Counted from the first letter of the stretch, positions 15,919 through 25,451 are shown. The stretch: DNA of 64,000 nucleotides from JANOAR01 sp031411235 (GCA_031411235.1 JANOAR010000052.1:17876-81875), one strand, 5' to 3'. Program-made: numbers and translations. The notes: generated by a model from the sequence alone, not told the origin.

Positions 15919-18900
15919 ATGACTCTCATCGATTGGATTCTCCTTCTTCTCTTCCTGGTCTCCCTCGGAATCATCGGGTGGCAACGCAGTGAGTTTAAAT
16001 ACACCCTTGATCGCGAAACGAAGTCCAACTTCATGTCGGTGTGCCTGGAAAAAGAACGCGTCGGGCACTGTGAAGAGGAACTGACTGAAGTCCAAGAACG
16101 GCTCAGCGAAGCCCATCGCAGCATGGTTCCCAAGGTGCAACTGACCGAAGCCCTCGACCTCTCGACCAGCCTGGAGCAAGAGGTGGCACGGCTCAATAGC
16201 GTGCTCAATCTTGCTCGCGAATCTCATTCCAACGCCATCGTTGACATCGAGAGACTGCGCAGCAGCACCGTCCCTGCCGAGCAGTTGGAGTCTGCTCTCT
16301 CGGAGAAATCCGTCGCCATCCAGGCCGCCGAAACCCTGCGCGAAGAAATGCAGCAAGCCCTGGCCAAAGCCCAAGTCGAACTCACCAACACCGAGCAACA
16401 ACTGCACACCATCCGCGCTAGCCTGATGCTCAAAGAGGCCGAGGTGCAGCAAGCCAACTCAGCACTGGAAGAAAAAATCAGCGCACTCGACGCCATCTCT
16501 GCCGAGCATCAGCAACTCCAGACCCAGCACGAAGCGCATCGCGCCAGCACCGTGGCGAAAAGTGAATTCGAGGCCATTCGCGAATCACTCACCCACCTGC
16601 GCAGCGAGCATGACAACCTTCACGCCAGCACCGTCCCAGCCGCTCAGTTTCATAGCTTGCAAAATAACCTCGCGGAACACGAGCGCTTGCTCGCCGACAA
16701 ACACCAAGCACACGACAGCGTGTTGGCGGAGTTGGAACAGACCAAGGCAGCGCTCGCAGAGCAGATGCAGGCATTCGATGAAAAACACCGGGCCCACGAT
16801 GCCGCGCATAAGGACTTGGAGCAGCACAAAACATCCCTCGCCGAAAAGAGCGCCGAGATCGCCGTCGCAGCCATCGCCCTGAGCCAAGTCAAAGATGTGT
16901 TCAGCTCGCAAGAGCAAGCGCTACGCGCCGAAGCCGAGCACCTCCGGCACGTCCTCTCCGATAAGGAAAAATCCTTCACCGCTGCCCAGACCCATGCCGC
17001 AGCCGATCAGCGTCGGCTTGAATCTGAAGCTACGGCGGCTCGCCGCGACCTCGCGTTGCTCCAGCAAAAACTTGCTGAAAAGGATCATGCCCTCACCGCA
17101 CTCCAGGAAAGCAGTGCCCACGTACGCGAGCAGTTAGAAAGCAATCGCAACAACATCCGCAGTGAACTGGAACAACTGCGCGGTGAACATGCGGCACGCA
17201 GTAAAGCCCTGAGTGACATCCAAGCGCACCTCGACCAAAGCCAGCAATCCCTGGCCACACTCAAGAGTGATCTCGCGGCAAAAGACCAAGCCCTCGCCGC
17301 TATCAGATCCGAGCTGAGCCATAAGGAACAAACCATCGCCTCGGCCAAGGCAGAGATCGCTGAGAAGGAACGCGCCATCAATGAAGCGCAGGCAGCCACC
17401 ATGGAGATCACGCGTGGCTATGAGGCCGAAGCCGAAGCCGCCGAAGCCGAGGTCGTCCAATTGCGCGCCGAAATCGCTGCCAAACAAGCGGCTCACGCCC
17501 AAGCTGAAACCGCTCGCTACCGCTTGGCCACCGAGTTCGATAGCCACCGCGCTGCCAGCATCCCTGCCGCCGAACACCACGCCCTACACAGCTCATTCAC
17601 CGAGGCCCAGAGCCGCACTGCCGCGCTCGAAGAAACCATCGCGCTGCTGCGCAAAGAACTCGCTCAAGTTCAAACGACCCACGTCCCCGTCACCCAGCTC
17701 CGCGCTACCGAGGCCTCCTTCGTCACAAAGCTAGAGACTGAAAAAGAGCACGCCACCTCACACCTTCGTAGCCAACTCGAAGCCGCCAGTGCCACCCTCG
17801 CCAGCCACCGGCAGAACGCCCAGGCCGAGATGGATCGACTGCGTGCCGAGAGCGATAAAAATCGCGCCGCCTTGGCCAATGCCCAAACGGCCGCCACCGA
17901 TGTCGCGCGTATGTTACTGGAACGCCTCGGCGTTGCCCCCGCCAGCCTCATCCCCTCTCCTGCGCCTGAGCGTAGCCAGGCTCTTGGCCTTACCGACGCA
18001 GCCTCCGAGCCTGCCGCGACCACGCCCAGCATCGACCTCTCTGGCTCGCCCCTGCTCGCTAGCTACGACGCGCATGGAGATGATGCGACCACGGTGCTCA
18101 CCCCTACTGACCGCAGCCATATCAACGAGGTATCGCAGCAGCTCACCGCCGACTTAGAGGAGCTGCCCGCGATTGACGAAGAGCCCCTCGGCAGTGCGGC
18201 GCTTTTGCCCGACATGGAAGCAGCCACGCTATCCTCCAGCCCCCACACGCCCACTTCGCTGCTGCTCGATGAACCAGATGATGCCTCTAGCCTCGCCCTC
18301 TCGCACGACGCGGCAAAGGATCGGCTAGCACAGCTTCGCGATGCCATCCACGCCCTCGCCCATAGCCCTGCTCCAGCCGCTAGCGCCGTCGCTCTGGCCG
18401 CAGGCGCAGCACTCGGACTGGCTGGCGACACCGCGCCTGTTAATCCTTCCAGCGATACCGCACCAAGCATCGAAGCCCAAGCAGGCTCGCGGCGCATCCG
18501 CCTCTACCCTATCAGCGTCGCTGGGGATCTCGCGACCTTTTGCCCCGACAGCCTCGCCTGGGATGGTCATCGCCTATGGATCGCTGCCCGTGGCCAGGAA
18601 AATAATAAGGCCCACAGCGTTGCAGGGCTCTGGAGCCTGGGCTCAGAAAGCAGAACCATCGACAAACAACCCAGCGTGCCGCTCCCACCCAGCAGCAGCA
18701 ATGTGCTCGCACCGCTCGTCATCAATGGCACAGGGTTGTGGCTCGGTACGGCGGGCGATGGCGTCTGGCATCAATCGCCCAATGGTGAGCACTCGCTGCG
18801 TTTTTCCGAGGCTCAAGGCTTGCCCAATGCACGCCCCAACCGCGCAGCCATTGTCAGCGGGCAAACGTTCTTTGCCTTTGCAACTAAAGAAGGCAGCAAG

Positions 18901-19599
18901 GTCGTTCACTACTCGCCCAGCCAACAACACTGGCCCGCTGTGCAACCGTCCAACGGACATGTCTTCGGCTCCGTCGCCAACCTCCTCTCCTGTGGCCAAT
19001 GGCTCGCCATTGTCGAGCACGCAGGCACCATCGGCAGGCAGAGCATCCGCCAGGAATTCCTGCACTTGCACAAGCCCAGCACGGGCGAGTGGAAGCTCAT
19101 CACCGATGCGTTAGAACTTCGCCCCGGAGCCCTTATGGGTGCCACCACATCCTCCAGTGATGGCAGCGCCCTCTGGCTACAAATACGCACCCCGGCCCCT
19201 GGCTGGGAGAACCTCGGGCGCAACGCACGAGTCATCTACAACAGCCAACTCGTGAAGCTCGCCATCGCTGCCGACACTGGCGCGGCCAGCATCGCGGCCA
19301 TCGTCCCCATCAATCTGCCCGAAGCCTACATCCTCCTTCACCACGATGGAAAACTGCTATGGGTCGCCACCAGCAAAAAAATCAACAACCCTGGCGATGT
19401 CACCCTCTACGACTCTGAGGTGCGTGCCTTTGACGACGTCACACTCGCACCGCGTGGAGCCTTCACCCTACCCACCCGCGCCGGCGTGGGAGCACTCGCC
19501 AGCTCGCCCGATACCCTGTGGATGAAGTCCTTCACACAACTTCCCGGCGCGGATTCTGTGCCGTTGTTTGCCCTACGCAAAGCTGAGCTGGTGGCGTAA
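15919..19599 (+). CDS. Giant membrane-anchored coiled-coil protein with C-terminal propeller-like domain
   Basis: 1226 residues from the ATG at 15919; an upstream ATG at 15892 would add nine residues. A transmembrane helix (about 3-21) is followed by some 640 residues of Glu/Ala/Gln/Leu-rich heptads, a long parallel coiled coil with recurrent motifs such as LREEMQQALAKAQ and HRASTVP or HASTVPAAQ. Residues about 670-865 are Ala/Ser/Pro-rich and disordered. The last 350 residues are beta-rich with repeats such as LAWDGHRLWIAARG, GTGLWLGTAGDGVWH and GKLLWVATS, typical of a regulator-type or kelch-like beta-propeller. The layout suggests a tether spanning the envelope or an internal scaffold. It precedes the GTPase gene by 39 bp, so the two may be an operon. 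Confidence 0.75.
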   Translation: MTLIDWILLLLFLVSLGIIGWQRSEFKYTLDRETKSNFMSVCLEKERVGHCEEELTEVQERLSEAHRSMVPKVQLTEALDLSTSLEQEVARLNSVLNLARESHSNAIVDIERLRSSTVPAEQLESALSEKSVAIQAAETLREEMQQALAKAQVELTNTEQQLHTIRASLMLKEAEVQQANSALEEKISALDAISAEHQQLQTQHEAHRASTVAKSEFEAIRESLTHLRSEHDNLHASTVPAAQFHSLQNNLAEHERLLADKHQAHDSVLAELEQTKAALAEQMQAFDEKHRAHDAAHKDLEQHKTSLAEKSAEIAVAAIALSQVKDVFSSQEQALRAEAEHLRHVLSDKEKSFTAAQTHAAADQRRLESEATAARRDLALLQQKLAEKDHALTALQESSAHVREQLESNRNNIRSELEQLRGEHAARSKALSDIQAHLDQSQQSLATLKSDLAAKDQALAAIRSELSHKEQTIASAKAEIAEKERAINEAQAATMEITRGYEAEAEAAEAEVVQLRAEIAAKQAAHAQAETARYRLATEFDSHRAASIPAAEHHALHSSFTEAQSRTAALEETIALLRKELAQVQTTHVPVTQLRATEASFVTKLETEKEHATSHLRSQLEAASATLASHRQNAQAEMDRLRAESDKNRAALANAQTAATDVARMLLERLGVAPASLIPSPAPERSQALGLTDAASEPAATTPSIDLSGSPLLASYDAHGDDATTVLTPTDRSHINEVSQQLTADLEELPAIDEEPLGSAALLPDMEAATLSSSPHTPTSLLLDEPDDASSLALSHDAAKDRLAQLRDAIHALAHSPAPAASAVALAAGAALGLAGDTAPVNPSSDTAPSIEAQAGSRRIRLYPISVAGDLATFCPDSLAWDGHRLWIAARGQENNKAHSVAGLWSLGSESRTIDKQPSVPLPPSSSNVLAPLVINGTGLWLGTAGDGVWHQSPNGEHSLRFSEAQGLPNARPNRAAIVSGQTFFAFATKEGSKVVHYSPSQQHWPAVQPSNGHVFGSVANLLSCGQWLAIVEHAGTIGRQSIRQEFLHLHKPSTGEWKLITDALELRPGALMGATTSSSDGSALWLQIRTPAPGWENLGRNARVIYNSQLVKLAIAADTGAASIAAIVPINLPEAYILLHHDGKLLWVATSKKINNPGDVTLYDSEVRAFDDVTLAPRGAFTLPTRAGVGALASSPDTLWMKSFTQLPGADSVPLFALRKAELVA

Positions 19600-19638
19600 A
19601 ACCGAACGCTCGCCATCCATGTATGGACGACCAAGAAC

Positions 19639-21120
19639 ATGCCTGCGCCCTCCGCTACTGCTGCCGCCAAGACCATCACGCTGAGCCTCATCTCCCACAC
19701 CAATGTGGGCAAGACCACGCTGGCTCGCACGCTGCTGCGGCGCGATGTGGGCGAGTCGCGCGATGCTCCCCACGTCACGCTTTTTAACGAGCAGCACATT
19801 CTACTGAGCACAGGCGAGGCAACGCTGCGGCTGTGGGATACCCCCGGCTTTGGTGATACCTCGCGGCTGCTGAAGCGACTGCTAAAAGAGGCCAATCCCC
19901 TCGTCTGGCTCGTGAGCCAAACATGGGATCGACTGATGGACAAGCCGCTGTGGTGCAGCCAGCAGGCGATCAAAAACGTGCGTGATGAAGCCGATGTAGT
20001 GCTCTACCTGGTGAATGCGGCGGAGTCCCCTGGAGCCGCGAGTTATGTGGCCCAGGAGATGCAAATTTTATCCTGGGTGGGCAAACCCGTACTGGTGCTG
20101 TTGAACCAAGTGGGCATAGGCCGTGCGGCTGCCGAAGAGATCGCCGAAGTGGAAGCATGGCGGGCCGAAATGCGCGAGCATAAGCTGGTGCGTGGCGTGC
20201 TCTGCCTGGATGCCTTTGCCCGCTGCTGGGTGCAGGAGGATCACCTGATGCTGACGCTCGCGACACTGCTCGATGGCGAGAAAAAGACGACGATGGAGCA
20301 CTTGCAACAGGCCTGGCATGAGCAACATGCGCGGGTGTTTAAAGACTCCATGCGCACGGTCGCCGAGCTACTCACCGACTCGGTGCTGGATGGCGTGGAG
20401 GTCAAACCGCAAGGTGCACTAAAGACGGCGCTGCGATTCGTGGTGCAGAAGGTCGGGCTCGACAATACCGACCTCGATCCTGAACTCTCGGCGGCTCGGC
20501 AGACGATGGCCGCAACACTCGCCCAGCGGATGACGGCAACGACCAACAAACTGATCAAAGTCCACGGCCTGGAAGGCCTCGCCGAGCAGCGTGCGCTGGC
20601 CATTTCTCAAGGCCATTTTTTGGAGCCCCAGCAGATCAGTGAGAGCATCTGGGGCGCGATGGGCGGAGCCGCAGCGGGCATGATGGCGGGGCTCGTGGCC
20701 GACTTGCACGCGGGCGGCATGACCTTCGGCGGTGGCACGGTGCTGGGTGGCCTCGCGGGCGGTGTCGGTGCCTATGCACTGGCCAAGGGCTACAATCTGG
20801 TGCGTGGCGAGGACAGCCGCGTCCACTGGTCGCGCGATCATTTCCACGAGCAGGTGCGGCTGGGGCTGCTCTGCTACTTGGCCGTGGCCCATTATGGCCG
20901 TGGTCGTGGTGAATGGAGCGAGACGGCGGTGCCGCCCATTTGGGATGAGGCGACTAAAAGTGTGATCGAGCACCGCGCGGCGTCATGGGACAACGTCTGG
21001 CGGCTCGCCGTGGAGCGCAATGGCTCTCCAGCAGAGGTGCGCCGCGAAATGGAAAACGTGCTGCGCGAGTCGGCGCTAGGCGTGCTACGCCGACTCTACC
21101 CGAGTGCGCGAGTGGTGTAG
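19639..21120 (+). CDS. DUF3482-type GTPase with membrane-associated C-terminus
   Basis: 493 residues. The N-terminal G domain has the P-loop SHTNVGKTTLA (about 19-29), the G3 motif WDTPGFGDT (66-74) and LLNQVG (about 154-159) where the G4 NKxD motif normally lies. This order matches Era-like GTPases carrying DUF3482. The C-terminal half has a helical region and a Gly/Ala-rich amphipathic stretch (about 335-385, GAMGGAAAGMMAGLV then GGTVLGGLAGGVGAYALAKG) likely to contact membrane. In proteobacteria such GTPases sit beside DUF2868 proteins; here the upstream partner is the coiled-coil protein instead. Its cellular process is not established. Confidence 0.75.
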   Translation: MPAPSATAAAKTITLSLISHTNVGKTTLARTLLRRDVGESRDAPHVTLFNEQHILLSTGEATLRLWDTPGFGDTSRLLKRLLKEANPLVWLVSQTWDRLMDKPLWCSQQAIKNVRDEADVVLYLVNAAESPGAASYVAQEMQILSWVGKPVLVLLNQVGIGRAAAEEIAEVEAWRAEMREHKLVRGVLCLDAFARCWVQEDHLMLTLATLLDGEKKTTMEHLQQAWHEQHARVFKDSMRTVAELLTDSVLDGVEVKPQGALKTALRFVVQKVGLDNTDLDPELSAARQTMAATLAQRMTATTNKLIKVHGLEGLAEQRALAISQGHFLEPQQISESIWGAMGGAAAGMMAGLVADLHAGGMTFGGGTVLGGLAGGVGAYALAKGYNLVRGEDSRVHWSRDHFHEQVRLGLLCYLAVAHYGRGRGEWSETAVPPIWDEATKSVIEHRAASWDNVWRLAVERNGSPAEVRREMENVLRESALGVLRRLYPSARVV

Positions 21121-21126
21121 CGATGG

Positions 21127-22215
21127 CTATAAACTCACGCCAGAACTGCTGCCGTCGATGACGCGATCCAGCATCTCACGCATCTCTTTCGGCATGGCAT
21201 CGCGTTGGGCATCGGTGGTCACCTCGAAGGTGCTGGGTTCACCCGCCGTAGGCTTCACGGTGAACATTTTTTTGCCATTCACCTCGCTCAACGAATACTC
21301 TCCGCTGGCGTCACGGCGGATCAGATTGCGCTGCGAAATCGTGGCCTTTGGCTCACCATTGACGCTGCTGGAAGTCTGCACTTCGACGCTGGTCGTGGAC
21401 TTCTGGTCACGCCCTTGTGGCGTATTTGAGCCGGGGTTTGCGCCAGGATTATGAGTGCCTGGGCGATCATTGTTTGGGCGCACGTCACGGTCATTGGAGT
21501 CGCGGTTGTCTGGGCCTCGCTTGTCATCACGACGGTTGTCGTTGTCATGCGGACGCGGCGAGTTGCCGGGGTTGCTCTGGCCTTGCAAGCCACGGGTGAA
21601 GCCCTGCACATTTTGCCGCAGACGTTCGGCATTCTCGCGCATTTGTTGGCCAAATTTGTCGATCTGCTCGCCCCAGGGCTTGGGGCCAGCGGGGGCGATG
21701 GCCATCATTTTTTCACCGACTTTCACCGTCACTTTTTGTTCGGTGCCGCTGCGCTTGAGGGTGAAGACCGCATCGCTGTCTTTGGCACTGCTGCGGATGA
21801 GGGCGGAGAGTTGCTCCATATTGACCAAACGCTGATCGCCCAGCAGGACGAGAACGTCGTACTGCTGAATACCTGCGGCTTTGGCGGGGCTGTCTTCCAT
21901 GATTTCTTCGACGAGTAAGCCGAAGCCTTCCGCGAGCCCGACTTGTGCCCGGACATCCGGCGAAGGGCTGCGCGTCATGATGCCGATGAAGGAGGTCGGC
22001 TTCATCTCGGGTGGTTTGGGGCCACGACGGCTATTCGGTGAGTCATGTTGTGGGCCTTTGGGTTTGTCGCCGTCTTTGGCTGCGGCGTTACCCTCGGGCT
22101 TTTTGATGTCTTCGCTGGCGGGTGTGCCAGCGCCTTTGTCTTGGGCGATCAGTTGCGTGCCGCTCGTGAGCAGGGTCGCAGCAGCGAGGAGGAGGAGATG
22201 TTGCTTGGTCTTCAT
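21127..22215 (-). CDS. Secreted PDZ-domain protein
   Basis: 362 residues with a signal peptide (about 1-24) and a charged linker. A PDZ domain follows at about 75-170, with the segments SFIGIMTRSPSPDV, GFGLLVEEIMEDSPAKAAGI and YDVLVLLGDQRL. A long Asn/Asp/Arg/Pro-rich disordered stretch (about 205-270) and a beta-rich C-terminus complete it. No protease domain is present, so it probably binds peptides or assists folding rather than cutting. It is the third gene of a same-strand run with the ECF sigma factor and anti-sigma-like gene (127-bp gap). This suggests an envelope-stress output or a sensor of that pathway. Confidence 0.75.
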   Translation of the reverse strand: MKTKQHLLLLAAATLLTSGTQLIAQDKGAGTPASEDIKKPEGNAAAKDGDKPKGPQHDSPNSRRGPKPPEMKPTSFIGIMTRSPSPDVRAQVGLAEGFGLLVEEIMEDSPAKAAGIQQYDVLVLLGDQRLVNMEQLSALIRSSAKDSDAVFTLKRSGTEQKVTVKVGEKMMAIAPAGPKPWGEQIDKFGQQMRENAERLRQNVQGFTRGLQGQSNPGNSPRPHDNDNRRDDKRGPDNRDSNDRDVRPNNDRPGTHNPGANPGSNTPQGRDQKSTTSVEVQTSSSVNGEPKATISQRNLIRRDASGEYSLSEVNGKKMFTVKPTAGEPSTFEVTTDAQRDAMPKEMREMLDRVIDGSSSGVSL

Positions 22216-22342
22216 AAGGATGGGTGGGCGTTGGTGGTTGGCGGGTACAGCCGTGGGCGCGAACCTGTCGCCAGCTTGCTGTGGTAATTTTTGATGAAAA
22301 TAAGTGCGCTGCTTAGCCGCACCGTAGGGGCACGAGGCCGCG

Positions 22343-22846
22343 TTACTGAATACTCACGGGCACGGCGATGGCGTGCTCGCGGGGTGTTTCGATGATATAA
22401 ACGGCACCGTCGCGGGGATCGACCCACTGCTGCCGCTCGATGCTCTTCACTCGGAGCCTGCGCTCGGGCTGGCCGAGTTGGCTGAAGTTGATGCCGTCGT
22501 CATTGACTTTGAGGAACTCACGGCTGCTGCTGATGGGTATCTCTGTGGTGAGACGGGCTGAGGCCGTGGTCGTCCCTGCAACGCTGGGGCTGGCACTGCG
22601 CGGATGGTGGGCGCTGTACTGCATGACGCTCATGATGAGCACTGCGGCAGCGGCTCCTAGGCTGGCCCAGGTGAGGGGCTGGAGGCGAGGCTTGCGGGTG
22701 GCTTCGCTCGACTCGACGGGCAAAGGCTCGGTATGGCGAAACTTATCCGCCAGGGAAAAATCATGCGCCACGCTCTGGAAGAGCGTTGCCGATGGCTCCG
22801 CCGGAGTAAGGCTGCGCAGGAGTTGCTCGATGTGGGTGGTGGTCAT
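22343..22846 (-). CDS. Probable anti-sigma factor (single-pass membrane protein)
   Basis: About 167 residues from the ATG at 22846; an upstream in-frame start would overlap the sigma gene. A short N-terminal region (MTTTHIEQLLRSLTPAEPS) precedes a transmembrane helix at about 75-92 and a periplasmic part of about 75 residues ending in YIIETPREHAIAVPVSIQ. It lacks a clear ZAS zinc motif. The role is inferred from topology and from its place 34 bp downstream of an ECF sigma gene. Confidence 0.55.
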   Translation of the reverse strand: MTTTHIEQLLRSLTPAEPSATLFQSVAHDFSLADKFRHTEPLPVESSEATRKPRLQPLTWASLGAAAAVLIMSVMQYSAHHPRSASPSVAGTTTASARLTTEIPISSSREFLKVNDDGINFSQLGQPERRLRVKSIERQQWVDPRDGAVYIIETPREHAIAVPVSIQ

Positions 22847-22880
22847 GGTGTTTTCGTTTGGGGGTGAGGGGGTAATAAAG

Positions 22881-23432
22881 TCAGGCTGCGACAGGTGCCG
22901 CATCGCCGAGGATCATGGCACCGAAGTCTTCGCGGTAGGGGGCAAGAGCGCGGTGCAGGTTATTCAGAGCGTAGCGATAACGGCCTGCGGCGGTGTTGAT
23001 GGTTTCGCCCGTGGAGGTAGCTATCTCGGCAAAGGTGAGCCCGCCCCAGATGCGCAGTGCGACGACTTCGCGCTGCTCCGGCGGCAACTCGCGCACCGCT
23101 TTCTCTAGCAGAGCCGTGGTCTCGCGGTCTTCCAGGGCAGGGTCAAAGTGTGGGGCGTCTTCGCTGAGAATAGCGACATCCGACTTGAGTTCACGATTCG
23201 CCCGCCGCGTGTCGCTACGCCGCAGATCGAGCGAAATGGTGCGCACCGCAGCGTAGAGCAGCGGCACATGCGCCCGGTCGCCGCCGGGGTTGCGCTGCCA
23301 CCAGCGAACGAACGCCATCTGCACCACATCCTCGGCATCACTGACCTTGTCCACAAGCTGACGAGCATACAGAACAAGCTTCGGAGCTAGCTCGTTGAAG
23401 CAGGTCTGCCAGTCATTGGAGGGGGCGTTCAT
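22881..23432 (-). CDS. ECF-family RNA polymerase sigma factor
   Basis: 183 residues from the ATG at 23432; a TTG start 11 codons upstream is possible. Region 2 shows the core-binding and -10 segment YARQLVDKVSDAEDVVQMAFVRWWQ, including the DAEDVVQ signature. Region 4 shows LPPEQREVVALRIWGGLTFAEIA followed by the recognition helix GETINTAAGRYRYALNNLHRAL. No extracytoplasmic domain is fused. It leads the sigma/anti-sigma-like/PDZ gene run and most likely controls it. Confidence 0.88.
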   Translation of the reverse strand: MNAPSNDWQTCFNELAPKLVLYARQLVDKVSDAEDVVQMAFVRWWQRNPGGDRAHVPLLYAAVRTISLDLRRSDTRRANRELKSDVAILSEDAPHFDPALEDRETTALLEKAVRELPPEQREVVALRIWGGLTFAEIATSTGETINTAAGRYRYALNNLHRALAPYREDFGAMILGDAAPVAA

Positions 23433-23532
23433 GCAGTGCGGTAGGGAGTACGTTTCCACCGACAAAACGCCACAACACGACTTTGTTGTGTGAGGGAATG
23501 AAGAAAGCTCATCCGCCCTCCTTCCCCCTTCG

Positions 23533-24219
23533 CTACTCCACCACCTTCGTGATCTTGATCTTCCGGTAGGCTGCCGACGTGTTGTAGGTCGTTAGCGAGA
23601 GGGGGGCGTAGGCTTCGATGGGGCCGGGGCGTAGGCCGAGTTTTTTGCCTTCGATGTCGGTGTTGATGATCTCTTTGCCGTCGATCCACACCTTGATTTC
23701 CTTTGGCATCACGCGCAGCCGGACGGCGTACCATTGGTTGTCCTTGAAGCGCTGGTAGCTGCCCGTGCTGTTCTCACTGGCATCCAGGCCGTCGATGCTG
23801 CTGAGCCCAGTCACACTGCCGCCCCAGCCACCGAGCACGAGCGTCAGGCAGGTCTTTTCACTGCCGACGGGAAACGTCAGGCCGCAGAAGAAATCCACCC
23901 CCTGAGTTCGCATCGCATCGAGCGTGAGTTCATAACTCTGCATCGGCAAGTCCTTCGCTTTTTTGTAAACGATGCCACTGATGCCCTCGCCTTGGCCCAT
24001 GATTAACGCGCTCTCGGCCTCATCCACCTCGGCGGCACCACTGCCACCGCTGTCCACCGCCTCCCAGTCGCCCAGCGTTTTGCCATCGAACAGCACCACC
24101 TCAGCAGGCTTCGACTCAGCGGGCTTTGCCGCAACTGGCACCGCAGCCTTGGGAGGATCCGCCGCAACAACTAAAGAATCACCAACAACAACGAGCACAG
24201 CAAACAGAGCAGTTTTCAT
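23533..24219 (-). CDS. DUF1080 (3-keto-disaccharide hydrolase-like) secreted protein
   Basis: 228 residues with a signal peptide (about 1-19) and a Pro/Ala/Lys linker. The jelly-roll DUF1080 domain starts at VVLFDGKTLGDWEAVD and contains the typical YELTLDAMRTQGVDFFCGLTFPVG, WYAVRLRVMPKEIKVWIDGKEIINT and the final SAAYRKIKITKV. The family is abundant in Verrucomicrobia and Planctomycetes; some members cleave 3-keto-glycosides, others may only bind sugars. The domain is full-length. No partner gene is adjacent. Confidence 0.85.
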   Translation of the reverse strand: MKTALFAVLVVVGDSLVVAADPPKAAVPVAAKPAESKPAEVVLFDGKTLGDWEAVDSGGSGAAEVDEAESALIMGQGEGISGIVYKKAKDLPMQSYELTLDAMRTQGVDFFCGLTFPVGSEKTCLTLVLGGWGGSVTGLSSIDGLDASENSTGSYQRFKDNQWYAVRLRVMPKEIKVWIDGKEIINTDIEGKKLGLRPGPIEAYAPLSLTTYNTSAAYRKIKITKVVE

Positions 24220-24320
24220 ATAAAAGAAGAGTCAAGTTCAGGCATCAGCCCAGGCACATCCAACATATGAAGCCGTACGCCAGCAACGACTCCAAATGCA
24301 GCTATAACGAAAGCCGCATC

Positions 24321-25451
24321 TCATTGATGGCAAGTGGTAGAATGACTGCCGATACGCCACCCGGCGAGCACCTTCGGCAGCAGTTCGTGCTCGGCGGCCT
24401 TGATCCGTGCCGTCACCACAGGAGTCGTATCGCCGATATGGATGGGCACCCGCGCTTGGGCGAGGACTTTACCACCGTCCAGTTCCTCGGTAACGAGGTG
24501 GATGGAGGTGCCCGTATGCAGCTCGCCATCGTCGATGGCACGTTGCACCGCATTGCTGCCTTTGAACTTGGGCAACAGGGAAGGATGCAGGTTAATGATG
24601 CGCCCCTGGAAGGCGCCGAGCGTCGGCTCGCGGAGCAAGCGCATGAACCCTGCAAGCACCACGACATCGGGTGCCGTGCGCTGGAGATGCTCTAGCACCT
24701 CCTTCTGCGCCGACTCGACGAAGCGCGTTGGATTCAGCCCAGGATCGACGAAACGGCTGTCGAGTTTGAGCGCCAGCGCTTGCTTGAGGATGCCGCTATC
24801 GCGCCTATCGCTGATCACGCAGACGATCTCGGCCTTCAGCGCCCCTGAGGCGATAGCGTCGGTGATGGCTTTGAAATTGCTGCCCTCGCCGGAGCCCAGC
24901 ACCGCGATGCGCAATGCCCTGCTAGGCGCTGTGCCAGCAGCCTCAGAGGCAGTGTCGGAAGAACTTGCCATACGCTTCAGTGTGTTTGTCGTCGAGCGAC
25001 CAGGGACGAGTGGCAGCAGGTGGATGCCCGCCTTCACCGCCTCCAGCGCAGCTCGCTCCTCGGCGTTCAGCGTCTCCAGCGTGTAGTCACCGCCTTTGGC
25101 ATAAAGGTGCGGGCGTATGGCCTCGATGAGCCCCGTCACTCTCGGTTCATTGAAGACGCACACGGCATCCACCGCCCTCAGTCCGCAGAGGATTTCAGCG
25201 CGATCTTCCTCGGTGTTAATGGGGCGCGAGGGGCCTTTGAGTTCGCGCACCGAGGCATCCGAATTCACCGCCACCACCAGAGCATCGCCCAGCGCACGCG
25301 CTTCATTGAGGTAACGAACATGCCCAGCATGGAGCAAGTCGAAGCAACCATTGGTGAATACAAGGCGCTTGCCGCGTTTGGAAAGGCGGTTGCGCAGGGC
25401 GCGAATCTCTTCGGGCGTTGAAATAAAGCTGGGAGGGGCACCAGGGGGCAT
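24321..25451 (-). CDS. Fusion of HldE/RfaE2-type nucleotidyltransferase with PurN formyltransferase
   Basis: 376 residues in one uninterrupted frame. Residues 28-160 form a cytidylyltransferase-fold domain with FTNGCFDLLHAGHVRYL (the HxGH motif is HAGH, 41-44), an acceptor segment LKGPSRPINTEEDRAEIL, KGGDYT and the terminal GRSTTNTLKR loop. This matches the second domain of HldE, which makes ADP-heptose. Residues 179-365 form a glycinamide ribonucleotide transformylase: GSGEGSNF (187-193), the catalytic Asn287 and His289 of NLHPSLLPKFKG, and Asp325 of TEELDGGKV. Catalytic residues of both halves are intact, so both activities may exist. The link of LPS-core sugar and purine synthesis in one chain is unusual. 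An Ala/Ser-rich linker joins them. Confidence 0.88.
   Translation of the reverse strand: MPPGAPPSFISTPEEIRALRNRLSKRGKRLVFTNGCFDLLHAGHVRYLNEARALGDALVVAVNSDASVRELKGPSRPINTEEDRAEILCGLRAVDAVCVFNEPRVTGLIEAIRPHLYAKGGDYTLETLNAEERAALEAVKAGIHLLPLVPGRSTTNTLKRMASSSDTASEAAGTAPSRALRIAVLGSGEGSNFKAITDAIASGALKAEIVCVISDRRDSGILKQALALKLDSRFVDPGLNPTRFVESAQKEVLEHLQRTAPDVVVLAGFMRLLREPTLGAFQGRIINLHPSLLPKFKGSNAVQRAIDDGELHTGTSIHLVTEELDGGKVLAQARVPIHIGDTTPVVTARIKAAEHELLPKVLAGWRIGSHSTTCHQ

Noticed and set aside
20090..20115. Loss of the GTPase specificity motif (NQVG instead of NKxD)
   Set aside because: As far as I recall, an NQ form is usual for DUF3482-type GTPases, so I do not regard it as a defect.
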